Source of the DNA: Pandoraea fibrosis
Lineage (GTDB): Bacteria > Pseudomonadota > Gammaproteobacteria > Burkholderiales > Burkholderiaceae
DNA length: 64,000 bases
NCBI RefSeq assembly: GCF_000807775.2
Contig: NZ_CP047385.1
Span: forward strand, 4,526,001-4,590,000
Direction of reading: 5' to 3'
Translations under genes and position numbers: made by a program
The notes under the pieces: generated by a model
Seen by the model: the letters and a program-made list of their open reading frames with translations, nothing else
Databases searched by the model: none
What the model was told of the DNA's origin: nothing
Part shown: positions 9,211 to 17,572 of the stretch, one piece after another
Numbering within the stretch: the stretch's first letter is position 1
Layout: each line of letters starts with the position of its first letter

Positions 9211-10224
9211 ATGAAGATTTGCATCTATGGCGCTGGTGCCATCGGTGGCTATCTCGGTGTGCAACTCGCGCGCGCCGGAGCCGATGTCAGCCTGGTGGCG
9301 CGAGGCCCGCATCTGGCGGCCATGCGCGAACACGGACTCAAGCTGCTGATTGACGGCGAGGAACGCGTCGCCCAGTTGCGTTGCACGGACGATCCGCGCG
9401 AACTCGGTCCGCAGGATTACGTGATCATCGCCCTGAAGGCGCACTCGGTCCCTGCGGTACTCGACGCGATGCAGCCATTGATCGGGCCGAACACGGCCGT
9501 CGTCACTGCCGTGAACGGCATCCCCTACTGGTACTTCTACAAGCATGGCGGCGCGCTCGAGGGCTCGACGCTGGAAAGCATCGACCCCGGTGGCCGTCAG
9601 TGGCGTCAACTCGGGCCGGAGCGCGCCATCGGCTGTGTGGTCTATCCGGCAACCGAAGTGGTCGCGCCGGGCGTGATCCAGCACGTCTACGGCAACAAGT
9701 TTCCGCTGGGCGAAGCCAGCGGCGAGCGCACCGAACGCGTGGAGAAACTCTCGCAGTTGATGATCGCCGGCGGACTCGACGCCCCGATCCGCGAGAACAT
9801 CCGCGACGAAATCTGGCTCAAGCTGTGGGGCAACCTCTGCTTCAACCCGATCTCCGCGCTCACCCACGGCACGCTCGACATTATTGCGAGCGACCCGGGC
9901 ACGCGAGCCATCGCCCGCGCCATGATGCTCGAAGCCAAAGCCATCGGCGACAAGTTCGGCGTGCACTTCCGTGTCGACGTCGAACGCCGCATCAACGGTG
10001 CCGGGGCGGTCGGCGCGCACAAGACGTCGATGCTTCAGGACCTTGAGCGCGGCCGCGCCATGGAAATCGATCCGCTCGTCTCTGTCGTCCAGGAGATGGG
10101 GCGTCTCGCCGGCGTGCCGACGCCGACCCTCGATGTCGTGCTGGCACTCATTCAGCAACGCGAATTCATGACGCAACCCGACGCCGTTGCCGCTGCGCAG
10201 GCACGACTGGCCAAAGCCGCCTGA
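9211..10224 (+). CDS. panE2: PanE/ApbA-family 2-oxoacid reductase, probable oxalyl-CoA reductase
   Basis: 337 residues with an N-terminal NADP-binding Rossmann motif (CIYGAGAIGGYLG, residues 3-15) and a C-terminal ketopantoate-reductase helical domain (KLWGNLCFNPISALTHGT and RRINGAGAVGAHKTSMLQDL). The ATG at 9211 follows GGAGGGAGAG. Ketopantoate reductases normally serve pantothenate synthesis. In Methylobacterium extorquens a paralogue, PanE2, reduces oxalyl-CoA to glyoxylate. Placement here, divergent from oxlT and behind the shared operator motif, makes that role more likely than pantothenate synthesis. The family is certain, the substrate is inferred. Confidence 0.8.
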   Translation: MKICIYGAGAIGGYLGVQLARAGADVSLVARGPHLAAMREHGLKLLIDGEERVAQLRCTDDPRELGPQDYVIIALKAHSVPAVLDAMQPLIGPNTAVVTAVNGIPYWYFYKHGGALEGSTLESIDPGGRQWRQLGPERAIGCVVYPATEVVAPGVIQHVYGNKFPLGEASGERTERVEKLSQLMIAGGLDAPIRENIRDEIWLKLWGNLCFNPISALTHGTLDIIASDPGTRAIARAMMLEAKAIGDKFGVHFRVDVERRINGAGAVGAHKTSMLQDLERGRAMEIDPLVSVVQEMGRLAGVPTPTLDVVLALIQQREFMTQPDAVAAAQARLAKAA

Positions 10225-10809
10225 GTCTTACGCCATTGGTTCGTTGATTTGAGATGGCGGCGTGCGGGGCGCGCAACGGTGTCCCGCCGGATGATTCGAC
10301 GCTATCTATATAGAGAGCAGAAAAATGGACGGCACGGTCAGTGAAACGGATCGCGCCGCCACCCTGCCCCGCAAGCGCTCAAACGTGCCGCCGCCGGTCT
10401 CCCGGTCGCGGCCGATTTTTTGCCGAAGACCGCCGGTTTGTCCGGCCGATGCAAGCAATACCGGATGTGGTTTCGCGGCAACGCAATAACCCTCATTAGC
10501 CTCACCCCGGGAGCCTGACCGCTTCCCTCGAAAACCGGACGCGCCACCCGCGTCCCGAAATCCGCACTAATGTAAGCCCGACGGACATCTGAGGAGGTGC
10601 ACTGCCATCATCAATCCCATGAACACTATCGGAAAAAGAGACAAATTCAGGCAGCCGACACGCAAGGTGACGTAAGGAACGTCCCGAAAAACGATAAATT
10701 TTGATATTCGGTATGTGGTATATCTTGAGACTTGTTGCGGCGCGACATACAATGCAAAGCAAGTTCTCCCCCACATTACGACCGTTAAACATTTATCAGG
10801 AGTGTCACC
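10225..10809. other. Intergenic region before the gntR unit
   Basis: 585 bases. The right end carries promoter and operator D (10699-10753). The rest shows no convincing gene; a 54-codon frame opening at 10325 (MDGTVSETDRA) lacks a clear ribosome site and recognisable composition. Confidence 0.5.
10699..10753 (+). promoter_or_regulatory. Promoter and operator (site D) of the small membrane gene and gntR
   Basis: TTGAGA (10725-10730) is followed after exactly 17 nt by TACAAT (10748-10753), a good sigma70 promoter. Immediately upstream and abutting the -35 is TTGATATTCGGTATGTGG and then TATATC, the same AT-rich element seen before the other oxalate genes. The arrangement implies autoregulation by the GntR protein encoded downstream. 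Confidence 0.7.
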
Positions 10810-11028
10810 ATGTTAGTCGCTGCGCTTACTCTGCTTGCCCTTGCTTCCGCACTTGCTGCCGGTGTTGCGATGGTTCACCTCTTCGTCGCCCTGCCGGCCT
10901 CGATGCTCGAAAAGGCCGAAACGAATGGCCGTTTCGCTTATGTCGCGGAAACCACGCGGGCAAACGAATCGGGTAAACTCGTGACCAAGCCGGCAACCAT
11001 CGTGGGGCAACAAGCATTGCGCCTCTGA
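10810..11028 (+). CDS. Small single-span membrane protein of unknown function
   Basis: 72 residues. One hydrophobic segment fills about residues 2-28 (MLVAALTLLALASALAAGVA), followed by a polar tail of about 40 residues. The ATG follows CAGGAG at proper spacing. It is the first gene after the operator-D promoter and lies 29 nt before gntR, so it is cotranscribed with the regulator. No family is recognised. A role as a transporter accessory or envelope protein for oxalate growth is possible but is only inference. The translation signals and operon position support a real gene. Confidence 0.7.
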   Translation: MLVAALTLLALASALAAGVAMVHLFVALPASMLEKAETNGRFAYVAETTRANESGKLVTKPATIVGQQALRL

Positions 11029-11057
11029 AGGGGCCGTAATACCTAGGAGACTATTGC

Positions 11058-11771
11058 ATGTCCCTGATCACCCCAACTCCGGCGCGCGTGACTCCACTCG
11101 TGCTGGAGCCGATCGACACCACGACGAGTTTTCGCAATCAGGCGTATGCGCTGCTGAAAAAAGCCATCGCCGATGCCGATATCTATAACCAGAAGGAAGA
11201 AATTCGCCTGGATGAGCGTCAGCTCATCCAGGTGCTTGGCGTTTCGCGCACGCCGATTCGCGAAGCCATGACCCTGCTGGAACAGGAAGGCTTTCTGCGA
11301 ACGGTGCCGCGCCGGGGCATTTTCATCATCCGCAAGACCAAGCGTGAAATCGTTGAAATGATTCAGATGTGGGCCGCCCTCGAAGGGATGTCCGCGCGAT
11401 TGGCCACGTTGCACGCGAGCGACGAAGAAATCGCAAAGCTGCGTCATTTGTTCGACGAATTCGTCAATGCACCGCCGACGGATCATATCGAAGAGTATTC
11501 GGACGCGAACATCGACTTCCATCAGGCGCTGATCAATCTCGGCGGCTCGCAAGCCATCGCCAACACGATCAAGAACCTGTTCATTCATGTGCGCGCCATC
11601 CGCAAGGTGACGATCGCTCAGAATGACCGGGCCGCACGCTCGATCGTCGATCACCTGAAGATCATCACCGCGCTCGAAAAGCGTGACACGGAACTCGCCG
11701 AGAAACTCGCGCGCGATCACACGTTGGGCCTGGCTGCCTTCGTGGAAGAGCACTGCGACTTCCTCGAGTAA
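11058..11771 (+). CDS. GntR-family regulator, FCD/FadR subgroup
   Basis: 237 residues. The N-terminal winged HTH covers about residues 25-95 (LDERQLIQVLGVSRTPIREAMTLLEQEGFL, then RRGIFI). The C-terminal all-helical FCD domain follows, with ligand/metal-type acidic and histidine residues (DANIDFHQAL, IVDHLKII, LARDHTLG). ATG at 11058 with CTAGGAGAC upstream. It is the only regulator inside the island and is the natural candidate to bind the five AT-rich motifs. The inducer is unknown; oxalate, oxalyl-CoA or formate are candidates. Confidence 0.92.
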   Translation: MSLITPTPARVTPLVLEPIDTTTSFRNQAYALLKKAIADADIYNQKEEIRLDERQLIQVLGVSRTPIREAMTLLEQEGFLRTVPRRGIFIIRKTKREIVEMIQMWAALEGMSARLATLHASDEEIAKLRHLFDEFVNAPPTDHIEEYSDANIDFHQALINLGGSQAIANTIKNLFIHVRAIRKVTIAQNDRAARSIVDHLKIITALEKRDTELAEKLARDHTLGLAAFVEEHCDFLE

Positions 11772-11798
11772 TCGAGTCACCTTAGCGTTAGCCAGCAG

Positions 11799-11866
11799 CG
11801 TCGTCCGGCAACGGACGACGCCAGTCGAAGAGCCAGTGGCATGCGAATGTCGCTGGCTTTTTCTTT
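11799..11866 (+). terminator. Double hairpin terminator after gntR
   Basis: A perfect 9-bp stem with a GCAA tetraloop (11799-11820) is followed by a second stem, AGCCAGTG pairing with CGCTGGCT (11831-11858), and then a T-rich tail TTTTTCTTT. The second hairpin is the likely terminator. Confidence 0.8.
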
Positions 11867-11986
11867 ATCCCGGTAGCCCCGCCTCCCGCGCACGGCCCGG
11901 CGCCGTCCACGCGCCGGTCAACGTCCGCCGACCTTCCTCCCCCTCGACTTCGGGTAAACGAGCCTGCCAAACCGGGCTTCAATCTA

Positions 11987-12022
11987 TTGCACGTATACCG
12001 TATATCATATATCGTGTTTCAC
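11987..12022 (+). promoter_or_regulatory. fds promoter with embedded operator (site E)
   Basis: TTGCAC (11987-11992) and TATCGT (12010-12015) are separated by 17 nt. The spacer and flank carry GTATACCGTATATC and ATATATCGTG, that is, the reverse-complement form of the element seen at 2830 and 8618. Formate dehydrogenase would thus be in the same regulon as oxalate uptake. Confidence 0.6.
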
Positions 12023-12204
12023 ATACTGATGCTTCGCCACACGGGCGGCAGCGGCCTGCCGAGCGATCCAAAACGTGTGACGGGGCACCGCCACACGTTG
12101 GGTGAATCGATGGGTGGCGAGCGGTTTTCGAGTCGAAGGGCTCGCAGGACCGAAGCGTTGACCAAAGTTAACGGAAGTAAGCAACGGGCGAGAGGCCGAA
12201 CCCG

Positions 12205-12234
12205 TGCGGCATATGGTGGGGGCTATGTGCCGCA
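12205..12234 (+). promoter_or_regulatory. Strong hairpin in the fds leader
   Basis: TGCGGCATAT (12205-12214) pairs with ATGTGCCGCA (12225-12234), ten pairs with one G-T, around a GGTGGGGGCT loop. No T-run follows, so it is not a simple terminator. It lies about 150 nt before the fdsG start. Confidence 0.6.
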
Positions 12235-12384
12235 TGCTCTTCCGGCGCCGCGCTGATCGCTAGACCCGAGCAGCGTCGCCGGATGTGACCATTGGGCCTC
12301 TCGCCCCGGGGCAGGACAAAAACAGATAACCCATACCCTCAGGCGCACCGTTCCCCACAGTGCGCCAAACAGGAGACAACAGCC

Positions 12385-12852
12385 ATGCGCGAGGCTTTTT
12401 CCATCGCGACGGTGCAAGCGATTCTGGATGCTCATGCGGCTCAGGAAGGCCCTCTTCTGCCGATCCTCCATGACGTTCAGGAAGCTTTCGGCTACGTACC
12501 CCCGGATGCCGTGCCTGTCATCGCCAACGCCCTCAATCTCTCTCGCGCCGAAGTGCATGGCGTGATCACGTTCTATCACCACTTCCGCACCAGTCCGCCG
12601 CCGCGTCACGTCGTGCAGATCTGTCGCGCCGAGGCGTGTCAGAGCATGGGCGCCGATGCGCTCGTCGCGCATGCGGAACGTGTGCTGGGCTGCGCCATGC
12701 ATAGCCACGGCGGCGATGTCGCCCTCGAGCCGGTGTATTGCCTCGGACAGTGTGCGACGTCGCCCGCCATCACGATCGACGACAAGCTGCACGCGCGCGT
12801 CACCCCCGAGAAATTCGACCGTCTGGTCGCCCGCGCCAAGGATGCCGCATGA
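12385..12852 (+). CDS. fdsG: NAD-dependent formate dehydrogenase, gamma subunit
   Basis: 155 residues, NuoE-like thioredoxin fold carrying one [2Fe-2S] cluster. The four ligand cysteines are in CRAEACQSMG (first pair) and CLGQCATSP (second pair). It passes electrons between the catalytic subunit and the FMN/NAD subunit. ATG at 12385 follows AGGAGACAACAGCC. Its stop codon overlaps the fdsB start (ATGA). Confidence 0.95.
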   Translation: MREAFSIATVQAILDAHAAQEGPLLPILHDVQEAFGYVPPDAVPVIANALNLSRAEVHGVITFYHHFRTSPPPRHVVQICRAEACQSMGADALVAHAERVLGCAMHSHGGDVALEPVYCLGQCATSPAITIDDKLHARVTPEKFDRLVARAKDAA

Positions 12853-14465
12853 GCCAGTCCTCCACTTCCGCCAAGACGCCTGCAACGGTTGGCAAGACCG
12901 GCAAGGTGCGCCTCTATCTGCCGCGCGACTCCGCCGCCCTCGCGCTCGGCGCCGATGACGTCGCCGACGCCATCGCCGCGCAAGCGGCTCAGCGCGGCAT
13001 CGAGATCGAACTCGTGCGCAACGGTACGCGCGGCATGCTCTGGCTCGAGCCCCTGCTCGAAGTCGTGACACCGGCAGGACGCGTTGCCTATGGCCCGGTC
13101 GAGGTCGACGACGTGGCCAGCCTCTTCGATGCCAACGTCACCGCCGGCGGCGATCACCCGCTCGCGCTCGGACTCACGGAAGAGATCCCGTATTTCAAGA
13201 AGCAGGAACGGCTGACGTTCGCCCGCGTGGGCGTCACCGACCCCGTGTCGGTCGACGATTACGTGGCGCACGACGGCTATCGCGGCCTGCGCAACGCCCT
13301 CGCGCTGGATGGCGCCGCCATCGTCGCGCAAGTCACCGAGTCCGGCTTGCGCGGACGCGGCGGTGCGGCGTTCCCGACCGGCATCAAATGGAAGACGGTG
13401 CTCAACACGCCGGCGGCGCAGAAATACATCGTCTGCAACGCCGACGAAGGCGACTCGGGCACGTTCGCCGACCGCATGCTGATGGAAGGCGATCCGCTCG
13501 TGCTCGTCGAGGGCATGACGATTGCCGGTATCGCAGTGGGCGCCACGCGCGGTTATATCTACGTGCGCAGCGAATACCCGCATTCCATCGACGTCCTCAA
13601 CGAAGCCATCGTCAACGCCAACAAGGCGGGCTATCTCGGCGAGAACATTCTGGGCTCGGGGCACACGTTCCATCTCGAAGTGCGAAAAGCGGCAGGCGCC
13701 TATGTCTGCGGCGAAGAAACCGCACTGCTCGAGAGCCTCGAAGGCAAGCGCGGTGTCGTGCGCGCCAAGCCGCCGTTGCCCGCCATCGAAGGTCTCTTCG
13801 GCCTGCCGACGGTCATCAACAACGTGATTTCGCTGGCCTCGGTGCCGATCATCATGGATCGCGGTGCGGAGTTCTACAAGAACTTCGGCATGGGACGCTC
13901 GCGCGGCACGTTGCCCATTCAGCTTGCCGGCAACATCAAATACGGCGGCCTGATCGAGAAGGCATTCGGTGTGACGTTGCGCGAGATCCTGTACGACTAC
14001 GGCGGTGGCGCCATCACCGGCCGCCCGCTGCGTGCCGTGCAGGTCGGTGGCCCGCTCGGCTCGTATCTGCCCGAATCGCAATGGGATACGCCGCTCGACT
14101 ATGAAGCGTTCGCTGCGCTCTGGGCCGTGCTGGGTCACGGTGGCATCGTGGCGCACGACGACACTGTCGACCTGGCCAAGCTCGCGCGTTACGCGATGGA
14201 GTTCTGCACCATCGAATCGTGCGGCAAGTGCACGCCATGCCGTATCGGCTCGACGCGTGGCGTCGAAGTGATGGACCGGATCATCGACGGACGCGACCGT
14301 CCGAAGCAGATCAAGCTGCTGCGCGACCTGTGCGACACGATGCTCGCAGGCTCGCTGTGCGCCATGGGCGGCATGACGCCCTACCCCGTGCTGTCTGCGC
14401 TGAACCATTTCCCCGAAGACTTCGGCGCGGCCGAACCGTCGAATCTGCCGACCAAGGCCGCCTAG
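12849..14465 (+). CDS. fdsB: NAD-dependent formate dehydrogenase, beta (diaphorase) subunit
   Basis: 538 residues, NuoF-like. It binds FMN and NAD (GRGGAAFPTGIKWK and the GDSGTFADR region) and a [4Fe-4S] cluster (ESCGKCTPCRIG, first cysteine about residue 458). The N-terminal ~110 residues form the extra domain typical of FdsB/HoxF-type diaphorases. It reduces NAD with electrons from formate. The start is fixed by the four-base ATGA overlap with fdsG, indicating translational coupling. Confidence 0.95.
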   Translation: MSQSSTSAKTPATVGKTGKVRLYLPRDSAALALGADDVADAIAAQAAQRGIEIELVRNGTRGMLWLEPLLEVVTPAGRVAYGPVEVDDVASLFDANVTAGGDHPLALGLTEEIPYFKKQERLTFARVGVTDPVSVDDYVAHDGYRGLRNALALDGAAIVAQVTESGLRGRGGAAFPTGIKWKTVLNTPAAQKYIVCNADEGDSGTFADRMLMEGDPLVLVEGMTIAGIAVGATRGYIYVRSEYPHSIDVLNEAIVNANKAGYLGENILGSGHTFHLEVRKAAGAYVCGEETALLESLEGKRGVVRAKPPLPAIEGLFGLPTVINNVISLASVPIIMDRGAEFYKNFGMGRSRGTLPIQLAGNIKYGGLIEKAFGVTLREILYDYGGGAITGRPLRAVQVGGPLGSYLPESQWDTPLDYEAFAALWAVLGHGGIVAHDDTVDLAKLARYAMEFCTIESCGKCTPCRIGSTRGVEVMDRIIDGRDRPKQIKLLRDLCDTMLAGSLCAMGGMTPYPVLSALNHFPEDFGAAEPSNLPTKAA

Positions 14466-14478
14466 GAGAGTGCCCACC

Positions 14479-17343
14479 ATGATGGACCCGATGTTTGAAA
14501 AGGATTACGGCACCCCGCGCCGCGAATCGACGAAGGAAGTCACGCTGGAGATCGACGGCGAACAGGTCACGGTGCCCGCAGGCACGTCGATCATGCGCGC
14601 GGCGTCCGAGAGTGGCGTGAATGTGCCCAAGTTGTGCGCCACCGATTCGCTCGAGCCGTTCGGCTCGTGCCGTCTGTGCCTCGTCGAGATCGAAGGCCGT
14701 CGCGGCTTCCCGGCGTCTTGCACAACCCCCGTCGAGCCGGGCATGAAGGTGCGCACGCAATCGCCGAAGCTCCAGGAACTGCGCAAGGGCGTGATGGAGC
14801 TGTACATCTCCGACCACCCGCTCGACTGCCTGACGTGCGCCGCAAACGGCGACTGCGAACTGCAGGACATGGCCGGTGTGACGGGCCTGCGCGAAGTGCG
14901 TTACGGCTTCGACGGCGCCAATCACTTCGACACCCAGAAAGACGAGTCGAACCCCTACTTCACCTACGACGCCTCGAAGTGCATCGTGTGCAACCGCTGC
15001 GTGCGCGCCTGTGAGGAAACGCAGGGCACGTTCGCGCTGACGATCTCGGGACGCGGCTTCGAAGCCCGCGTCTCGCCAGGTCAGGACCAGCCGTTCATGG
15101 ACTCGGAATGCGTGTCGTGCGGCGCCTGCGTGGCCGCTTGCCCGACCGCGACGCTCCAGGAAAAGTCGGTCATCCATCTCGGTCAGGCCGAGCACGCCAA
15201 GATCACCACGTGCGCGTATTGCGGCGTGGGTTGCTCGTTCAAGGCGGAGATGAAGGGTAACGAAGTCGTGCGCATGGTGCCGCACAAGGACGGTCAGGCC
15301 AACGAAGGCCACGCCTGCGTGAAGGGCCGCTTTGCCTGGGGTTACGCCACGCACAAAGACCGTATCCTGACCCCGAAGATTCGCAAGAAGATCACCGATC
15401 CGTGGCAGGAAGTGTCGTGGGACGAAGCGCTCGATTACGCCGCGTCGGAGTTCAAGCGCATTCAGGCCAAGTACGGACGCGACTCGATCGGCGGCCTGGT
15501 GTCGTCGCGTTGCACGAACGAAGAAGACTACCTGGTGCAGAAGCTCGTGCGCGCCGCGTTCGGCAACAACAACGTCGACACCTGCGCCCGTGTGTGCCAC
15601 TCGCCGACCGGCTACGGTCTGAAGGCAACGCTCGGTGAATCGGCCGGCACGCAGACGTTCAAGTCGGTCGAGCAGTCGGACGTGATCCTCGTGATGGGGG
15701 CGAATCCGACTGACGGCCACCCGGTGTTCGGCTCGCGCATGAAGAAGCGTCTGCGCGAAGGCGCCAAGCTGATCGTGATCGACCCGCGCCGCATCGATCT
15801 GGTCAAGAGCCCGCACATCAAGGCCGAATTCCATCTGCAACTGCGTCCGGGTACGAACGTCGCCATGGTCAACGCCATCGCGCACGTCATCGTGACGGAA
15901 GGCCTGATGGCCGACGCGTTCATCGCCGAGCGTTGCGAAGACCGTGCGTTCCAGCAATGGCGCGAGTTCATCGCGCGTGCCGAGAACTCGCCCGAAGCCA
16001 CCGAAGCGCATACCGGCGTGCCCGCGCATCTCGTGCGCGACGCCGCACGACTGTACGCCACGGGCGGCAACGCGGCGATCTACTACGGTCTGGGTGTGAC
16101 GGAGCATGCGCAAGGCTCCACGACGGTGATCGGCATTGCCAACCTCGCCATGGTGACCGGCAACATCGGCCGCGAAGGCGTGGGGGTGAACCCGCTGCGC
16201 GGTCAGAACAACGTGCAGGGCTCGTGCGACATGGGGGCATTCCCGCACGAACTGCCGGGCTACCGGCACGTGTCGGACTCGACGGCGCGCGCGCTGTTCG
16301 AAGCCGAATGGGGTGTCGAGCTGCAATCCGAGCCGGGGCTGCGTATCCCGAACATGTTCGATGCCGCGCTCGCCGGCACCTTCATGGGGCTGTACTGCCA
16401 GGGCGAAGACATTGTCCAGTCCGACCCGAACACGCAGCACGTGACCCACGCGCTGGAACAGATGGAATGCATCGTCGTGCAGGACATCTTCCTGAACGAA
16501 ACGGCGAAGTACGCGCACGTGTTGTTGCCGGGCTCGTCGTTCCTGGAAAAGGACGGCACGTTCACCAACGCCGAGCGTCGCATCTCGCGTGTGCGTCAGG
16601 TCATGCCGCCGCGCGCCGGCTACGCCGATTGGGAAGTGACGATTCAACTGGCCAAGCGTCTCGGCTACGAGATGAATTACTCGCATCCGTCGGAAATCAT
16701 GGACGAGATCGCTCGCCTCACGCCGACGTTCAAGGGCGTGAGCTACGAGAAGCTCGACCGGATGGGTAGCGTGCAATGGCCGTGCAACGAAGACGCACCG
16801 GAAGGCACGCCCGTCATGCACATCGACGAGTTCGTGCGCGGCAAGGGCAAGTTCCTCATCACGCAGTACGTGCCGACGGACGAGAAAGTCACGCGCCGCT
16901 TCCCGCTCATTCTCACGACCGGGCGGATTCTGTCGCAATACAACGTTGGCGCGCAGACACGTCGCACCGACAACAACCACTGGCACAGCGAAGACCGCCT
17001 CGAACTCCATCCGCACGATGCCGAGGAACGTGGCATCAAGGACGGCGACTGGGTCGGCATTCAGAGCCGTGCCGGCGAGACCGTGTTGCGCGCGATCATC
17101 AGCGACCGCATGCAGCCGGGCGTGGTGTACACGACGTTCCACTTCCCGGAGTCGGGCGCGAACGTGATCACCACCGACAACTCGGACTGGGCGACGAACT
17201 GCCCCGAGTACAAGGTGACGGCAGTGCAGGTCACGCCGGTGGCTCAGCCGTCGGCATGGCAGCGTCAGTACTCGGACTTCAACCGTCAGCAGGAGGCGTT
17301 CCTCGGACACGCCCACGGCCAGGCGGAAGCCAGCACGAGCTGA
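14479..17343 (+). CDS. fdsA: NAD-dependent formate dehydrogenase, catalytic alpha subunit
   Basis: 954 residues. Domains in order: [2Fe-2S] ferredoxin-like domain (CATDSLEPFGSCRLC), NuoG-type His/Cys [4Fe-4S] site (HPLDCLTCAANGDC), two [4Fe-4S] ferredoxin motifs (CIVCNRCVRAC and CVSCGACVAAC), then the molybdopterin domain with its own cluster (CAYCGVGC) and the bis-MGD-binding regions to the C-terminus. The active site is cysteine, not selenocysteine (Cys373 in CARVCHSPTG). It oxidises formate to CO2 in the cytoplasm. ATG at 14479 after AGGAGAGTG. It consumes the formate released by frc, complementing the antiporter route. Confidence 0.96.
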   Translation: MMDPMFEKDYGTPRRESTKEVTLEIDGEQVTVPAGTSIMRAASESGVNVPKLCATDSLEPFGSCRLCLVEIEGRRGFPASCTTPVEPGMKVRTQSPKLQELRKGVMELYISDHPLDCLTCAANGDCELQDMAGVTGLREVRYGFDGANHFDTQKDESNPYFTYDASKCIVCNRCVRACEETQGTFALTISGRGFEARVSPGQDQPFMDSECVSCGACVAACPTATLQEKSVIHLGQAEHAKITTCAYCGVGCSFKAEMKGNEVVRMVPHKDGQANEGHACVKGRFAWGYATHKDRILTPKIRKKITDPWQEVSWDEALDYAASEFKRIQAKYGRDSIGGLVSSRCTNEEDYLVQKLVRAAFGNNNVDTCARVCHSPTGYGLKATLGESAGTQTFKSVEQSDVILVMGANPTDGHPVFGSRMKKRLREGAKLIVIDPRRIDLVKSPHIKAEFHLQLRPGTNVAMVNAIAHVIVTEGLMADAFIAERCEDRAFQQWREFIARAENSPEATEAHTGVPAHLVRDAARLYATGGNAAIYYGLGVTEHAQGSTTVIGIANLAMVTGNIGREGVGVNPLRGQNNVQGSCDMGAFPHELPGYRHVSDSTARALFEAEWGVELQSEPGLRIPNMFDAALAGTFMGLYCQGEDIVQSDPNTQHVTHALEQMECIVVQDIFLNETAKYAHVLLPGSSFLEKDGTFTNAERRISRVRQVMPPRAGYADWEVTIQLAKRLGYEMNYSHPSEIMDEIARLTPTFKGVSYEKLDRMGSVQWPCNEDAPEGTPVMHIDEFVRGKGKFLITQYVPTDEKVTRRFPLILTTGRILSQYNVGAQTRRTDNNHWHSEDRLELHPHDAEERGIKDGDWVGIQSRAGETVLRAIISDRMQPGVVYTTFHFPESGANVITTDNSDWATNCPEYKVTAVQVTPVAQPSAWQRQYSDFNRQQEAFLGHAHGQAEASTS

Positions 17344-17572
17344 GTCGTCAAAGGAAGCAAACGCGCGCCGCGTCGACGCAGATCTGCGCAGTCGGCAATC
17401 TCGGCGAGGTGCGCGCGGTAACGGACAATCCGCGTCCGGCGCCGGAGCACTCCGGCGGGCTTCACCGTCTATTGCCAGAAGACGGTGCGGCGGACGCGAG
17501 ATTGGCCACGCAACGCAGCCAGTCACACGGCATCACACCGACAGAGAACGATTTCAGGGGACAGAACAGATC
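17344..17572. other. Gap where fdsC is usually found
   Basis: 229 bases between fdsA and fdsD. In Cupriavidus necator the order is fdsGBACD, with the sulfurtransferase-like chaperone fdsC (fdhD family) at this place. Here there is no room for it, and I see no FdhD motif in any frame. Confidence 0.6.

Larger units (their letters stand above)
11772..12384. other. Intergenic region gntR to fdsG
   Basis: 613 bases holding the gntR terminator hairpins (11799-11866), the promoter and operator E (11987-12022) and a leader of about 360 nt before fdsG containing a strong hairpin (12205-12234). No protein gene is convincing. Confidence 0.6.

Noticed and set aside
10325..10489. 54-codon frame MDGTVSETDRA...
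   Set aside because: No clear ribosome site, Arg/Pro/Cys-rich random-looking composition.
12205..12234. Moco riboswitch before fds
   Set aside because: I could not align the leader to the known motif by eye; kept only as an unassigned hairpin.
15590..15600. Selenocysteine formate dehydrogenase
   Set aside because: The active-site codon is TGC (cysteine), not an in-frame TGA.
14311..17526. 1071-codon open frame antisense to fdsA and part of fdsB
   Set aside because: Mirror of strong codon bias in fdsA; the sense frames have complete cofactor motifs and operon overlaps.
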